From assembly GCA_043228905.1 (NCBI GenBank), contig JBHGNT010000017.1, positions 2,728,001 to 2,792,000 of the forward strand: DNA of 64,000 bases, in the 5' to 3' direction. The notes beneath the pieces are model-generated. The model was not told the DNA's origin. It saw nothing but the letters and a program-made list of their open reading frames with translations, and did not search any database. How positions within the stretch are numbered: the first letter of the stretch is position 1; each line of letters starts with the position of its first letter. A program made the position numbers and the translations under genes. The DNA is from Azolla caroliniana. Taxonomy: Eukaryota > Polypodiophyta. This document shows, piece after piece, positions 60,023 to 64,000 of the stretch.

Positions 60023-62809
60023 TTACAGAGAATCACTACCATAACTAATATACAATGACAATTCCTCCTCGTCATCCTTGGATGTACCAATAAGTGTATT
60101 ATCTTCGTCATAAACCAAATGATTTGACTCTAGATTATATGTAGCAGATCTCGTTTGCCTTTCACTCGAGCCACCTTGTAGACCTGGTAATTTTTCTTTT
60201 ATTATATCTATTGTTGACTTCCTTAATCGTCTGGCTTTTGTAAGTGTGAAGTCGTACACGATGATATCCACATCAGAGATATCAAGGGTAGAGGTGTTAC
60301 GAATGTTTCACTTCCTCTTCCTACCTCCCCTTCTTGTTGGGCATTCAATCATCTCCAATGTATACTTACCTGTAAAAGCATTTGCACTTCTAGTGTTGTA
60401 CCAATGAACGTTTATAGACTTGATAGTGTTTTCTATTTCATGCATTAGCACTTCTAGAATTTTACCAACCCAAAATTGGTGGCCATGTGAATTCTCATCA
60501 GTCAGCGTTGCAATCAACATCCCCACCGTGAGCTCTTGCAAATTGCCTTGCCATCTACCTTCGGCTGCTTTGGTCATCCTTGGTCCCACATAAATGTCTC
60601 TTTGTTGTGGATGGACCAACCTTTCATTAATCACATTTGTTGGTTGCTCCGGAGTTCTATTTACACGATCGTGTTGCAGCAACGATGTGAATGGTGTTTC
60701 CAAATTCCAATTATCACCAGATACACAATTGTCTATATTTCCTTTTTGAGCACTATAAAATACATCCCACCATGACGTGTCTTGTTGTGCGGCATATTTC
60801 TTGGCGGCCTTAATATGCTTTCTTTTTTCTTCTAAGGCTTGGAGCCATAACCATTTTTGTTCCGATACCAAGTCACTCTGCAACTGTCCTTTCTTCTCAA
60901 TTGGCATTTGCTTAGCTCCATGGACAATTGTACTCGGCATACAAAGTAATAACTGGCAACCACCTTCAGGTTCCCATGTTGTAGAAGATGAATGTTGTTT
61001 AGCATACAAAAGTTTAGAACCACTTATTTCATTTTTCTTTATCATAAAAATGTGATTGAAGCTTATATTGTTTAACTGGGCAAGCACTTAAACATTCCCA
61101 ACACCCCCATCTAATATATATCTCTTAAAGTCATATACCTCCTTCAAGTGTAACACTTTTGGGCGTGGTGTATATGCATCACAAATGATATCAAATAGTT
61201 TAGGTAATGTGAAAGCATCATGTCGAGACAATTGTCTAGAGAATGTGCTAAACATTTGATCTATATGATCATGTGTGTGGCCAACCAAAAGAAAATTGAC
61301 TTTCACTTTCCTAAACAATCCTTAGTTGACCAACATACTTAGATATCCAAACACAATTGAATTTTTGTTCTCTCTAGCAGTATTGTCCAATTGAATGTAT
61401 AGAACAAGGGGGAAAGGTTGGCCCCAAGACATCAAAACTCGGTGAATCACTGTAACTGTTAGGTTAGGGTCATTGTGAACATTAGGGTATGTAATGAAGA
61501 CGTGAGGTCCAACAGACCTATTATAAGCTAAGCATCCCACCAAGTGCATTTGAACAAGGCACTCATCATTGACGTCTTTGGGGAGCCTCCGCATATGCGG
61601 CAAGCACCTCTTCTTCTGATCCATGCCATCTATCATTAAGCACATGTATTGTTCGGGCCTCTTCAAACACTTCTCTCTATGATGCATCGCCTTCTTTCGT
61701 TCTAATGATTGTGCCTCACGATGCTCTTGTAGTAACTTCTTACTCATATCCTTTTCCATTGATTTCTTTGCACCTTTAGCCAAACTTTTAAGATTTGCAC
61801 AAATGGAGCAATACCCCATGCATACTTTACGTGGAATGATAACATTTGAAAACCGAGCTCTCCATAATCTTGTGAATTGGCTATATGTGACAGACTTATT
61901 ACGTGAGCCCACCATATTAGATCGATAGACATCATAAACTTCCCGACGTATGCAATTATCAGAAAGGTGCATCCTACCTGTAGTGGGCATTACTTAACAA
62001 TTTAACTGAAAGTAAGTTTTCATCCAACCAATAGCGTGTCTTCCAATTGCACCTTTCATACTTGGAACCTCTTTACAATTGAGCATCTAATCCCCGCTAA
62101 GTAAACGTTGGTGTACTCTATGTAGCCGCATGTTACTAACACATAACACAAATTTGAATGCAACTCTACATATCTGTTGTGCATGGAAGATATAATACTC
62201 GAATGATACTTTGATCCCCGTACATTTGTCAGACACTAGTTGCATATGTGACCCGAGGTAAGTGTCTTGCTCATCACCAGTCATCGAAAAATAGTATCGC
62301 CTTAATTCTCGCAACTTTGATTTTCCAATTATAGACATACAACCACGAGCACAACATATTTTTTTGACATCAAATCCAATCTGTTTATTTGATGTCACCA
62401 AGGTAAATCTAGCCAGACGAATTCTTTGTGGGATTCTTCTAATATGCATAGGGCTTCCAGATTTCTCTTCCTGCATAGAAGTTGGTGTAACCTTGTTACT
62501 ATCCAATTCTTTGTTGTGACCATCGCCCATGATATTCGATGTTTCATTGGCACTACCTTCATTCTTCGTATCTTTATTAATATCGTATTCTTCAATAGAG
62601 AACTCTTCACATGTGTCATTATTCACATTCGTTGTAGGTGAAGATGAGCTCAGACAATACTCTTCGATAGAATATGGTGAGTCTGTCGACAGACAATATT
62701 CTTCAATAGAAAATTGTGAGTCTGTCGACAAACAATATTCTTCGGTAGAAAATGAAGAGTCTGATGACAAACAATATTCTTCAATCGAGAACGGTGAATC
62801 TTCACTCAT
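60023..62809 (-). pseudogene. DUF7869-like (transposase-like) gene in one frame with in-frame stops
   Basis: ATG 62809. One minus-strand frame of about 929 codons ends at 60023, with stops at 62087-62089 (TAG), about 61994 (TAA), 61322-61324 (TAA), 61088-61090 (TAA) and 60308-60310 (TGA), and no frameshift. N-terminus: five 13-residue SIEEYCLSTDS-type repeats. Then a basic CCARGC region, CRVAFKFVLCVSNMRLHRV, MPTTGRMHLSDN, a Cys pair (CSICANL), MIDGMDQKK, YIQLDNTAREN and FLLVGHTHDHIDQMF. The last three resemble DUF7869 proteins as I recall them and could be three acidic motifs of an RNase-H-like transposase; that is inference. No introns are evident. It may be a decayed gene or transposon. Confidence 0.75.
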
Positions 62810-63223
62810 GGCTTAAGGTCTAGACAGAGCTCTTTAAGTTATGTGCTTAGGCTAAGGCAAAAAACTAATAAGCTCCTCTCTAAACATAAATTCCTCTCAA
62901 AACATAAACTCCTCTCTAAATAGAAGCTCCCTCAATATAATGTCTATAATATTTAATATTATATTAATACAATACATAATATATTTTTTTTTTATTATAG
63001 TAATTGTATCTAACATATTACTAATTACTTAAACTAGTCTATATGAAGTTAAATAAAGTATAATATAGTTACAATCATTACCAAGCCATATATATGTTGG
63101 ATTAAAGTTAAAATCATTGGTTAATTAATGGCCCCCATATTTAATATAGAACTTCTCAGTCATTGGTTCATTAATGGCACCATTTTAAATATAAGACTTT
63201 TCAATCATTGGTTCATTCATGCC
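62810..63223. other. AT-rich flank with short tandem repeats
   Basis: Upstream of the DUF7869-like ATG. An imperfect CTCCTCTCTAAACATAAA-type repeat lies at 62870-62935. A 46-base-type repeat, TCATTGGTTCATTAATGGC, starts at about 63113, 63160 and 63205 and continues after LTR S. No gene seen and no terminal inverted repeat found by eye. Confidence 0.65.
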
Positions 63224-63921
63224 TGTTAGGAAACAGGTCCCTCCGGATGGGAAGTTAGAAGAACAGTGTTGATGAGCAACTCAGCCGAGGCCGAATTCGG
63301 ATGTGGAGTACCCGTGAATGGAAGACCCGGTGAGAACCGGATGATGAGTACCCGGCAACGGAAGACCCGGTGAGAACCGGATGTGGAGTACCCTGCAAGG
63401 AAGACCCGGTGAGATCCGGATGTTGCAAGCCCGGTGAGAACCTCTCATCGGATGAAGGGACATATATGTAAATATGTTCCAGAGAGCCCAATGGGGCTAT
63501 ATTTGTAAATAGCCCGAAAGTCATATTAGTATAAATATGACCTAGGGCAAACTTAATAGCAATGATGTAGAGTTGGTTGTGTGATTATCGTTGTGGCGAT
63601 AACTCAGTGTGTAACTGTGTACAGAGAAGAGAGAGAGAGAGAAAGAGGTTGTTGCCTCTGTTGTAACCGCCTGGTGGTGAAGCGAGGGAGCAAGAGGTCG
63701 TTGCTTCTGTGCCCCATTGTTGTAATCTTGATATAGTGATAGTTTTGGAGTCTGTGGACTCCCGTGGTTTTTCCCTCTTAGGGTTTTCTACGTTAATATC
63801 CTGTGTATTCTCTTTCTGTTTTGTCGACTTACCTCCATTCCCATTTCATCTGTGTTTTGATTGTCAACAAGTGATCTACGCTTCGATTGTGGCCGGAGAT
63901 TAATCCGCGTATTCCGCGCCA
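63224..63921 (+). repeat. Solo LTR S (copia type)
   Basis: 698 bp, TGTTAGGAAACAGGTCC ... TTCCGCGCCA, with a perfect 5-bp duplication ATGCC (63219-63223, 63922-63926). Internal array of GGAAGACCCGGTGAGAACC units at 63315-63440. TATAAATATGACC at about 63529-63541. A GA microsatellite lies near 63625. Same LTR family as O and P. Confidence 0.94.
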
Positions 63922-64000
63922 ATGCCCACATCTTTAATACAAAGCAATTAAGAGTCATAAAAATGTTGATTTCAGTAATCAATCATCGGTTCATTCATGA
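63922..64000. other. Continuation of AT-rich repeat flank to window end
   Basis: After the ATGCC duplication the pre-insertion sequence resumes and ends with another AATCATCGGTTCATTCATGA unit. No gene. Confidence 0.6.

Noticed and set aside
60023-62809. Alternative genetic code explaining in-frame stops
   Set aside because: Intact retroelements in the same window (E2, J) use TAG, TGA or TAA as ordinary terminators, and all decayed copies show the same kinds of nonsense change.

Overview
The window is nuclear DNA from a repeat-rich eukaryote, almost certainly a land plant. The copia elements use an initiator-tRNA-Met primer site typical of plants, two elements are chromodomain (chromovirus) gypsy types, and nearly every base belongs to an LTR retrotransposon or its debris. 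The most abundant gypsy clade here has an FLDD reverse transcriptase, Gag and protease in ORF1 and no chromodomain. It resembles lineages I associate with fungi and spore-bearing plants, so a moss, lycophyte or fern is my inference rather than something shown. I see no ordinary host gene except one broken, transposase-like locus (60023-62809).

Layout. 1-1446: 3' end of a plus-strand copia element (A). 1447-2166: antisense gypsy pol fragment (B). 2167-2324 plus 16019-16629: one LTR of a minus-strand gypsy-type element (F), split by copia element D (2325-16018, minus). D is split in its integrase by solo LTR E1 (5046-5802 and 13152-13167), which is itself split by a young, intact gypsy element E2 (5803-13151, plus). 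16630-17859 and 29006-29614: non-coding, internally repetitive DNA of F. 17860-29005: degenerate minus-strand gypsy G, holding a solo LTR (18194-18873) and a 5'-truncated chromovirus H (20448-25460). 29615 to about 38200: unusual non-autonomous element I with a chimeric ORF (gag fragment plus ETW-motif repeats), split by an intact copia element J (32301-37622, minus).

38302-38949: LTR K2. 38950-39002 and 51816-53819: copia N, split by gypsy L (39003-51815, minus). L holds solo LTR K1 (40757-41516) and chromovirus M (45952-51225, plus). 53820-54421: truncated LTR P. 54422-57411: copia O (minus), inserted in the leader of a tandemly arranged copia Q (57412-59672) that also carries solo LTR R (58860-59500). 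59673-63223: AT-rich DNA with a DUF7869-like reading frame broken by in-frame stops. 63224-63921: solo LTR S, inside a short tandem repeat that runs to the window end.

How they relate. E2 and J have near-identical LTR pairs and open frames, so they are candidates for recent autonomous activity. M is young by its LTRs but has coding defects, so it may depend on other copies. A large gypsy group (E1, E2, G, K1, L, the solo LTR at 18194 and probably I and K2) shares LTRs that start TGTNGTGAAG-like and end GACA. Its readable target duplications are 4 bp and all have the form NCGN, which is the most unexpected pattern in the window.
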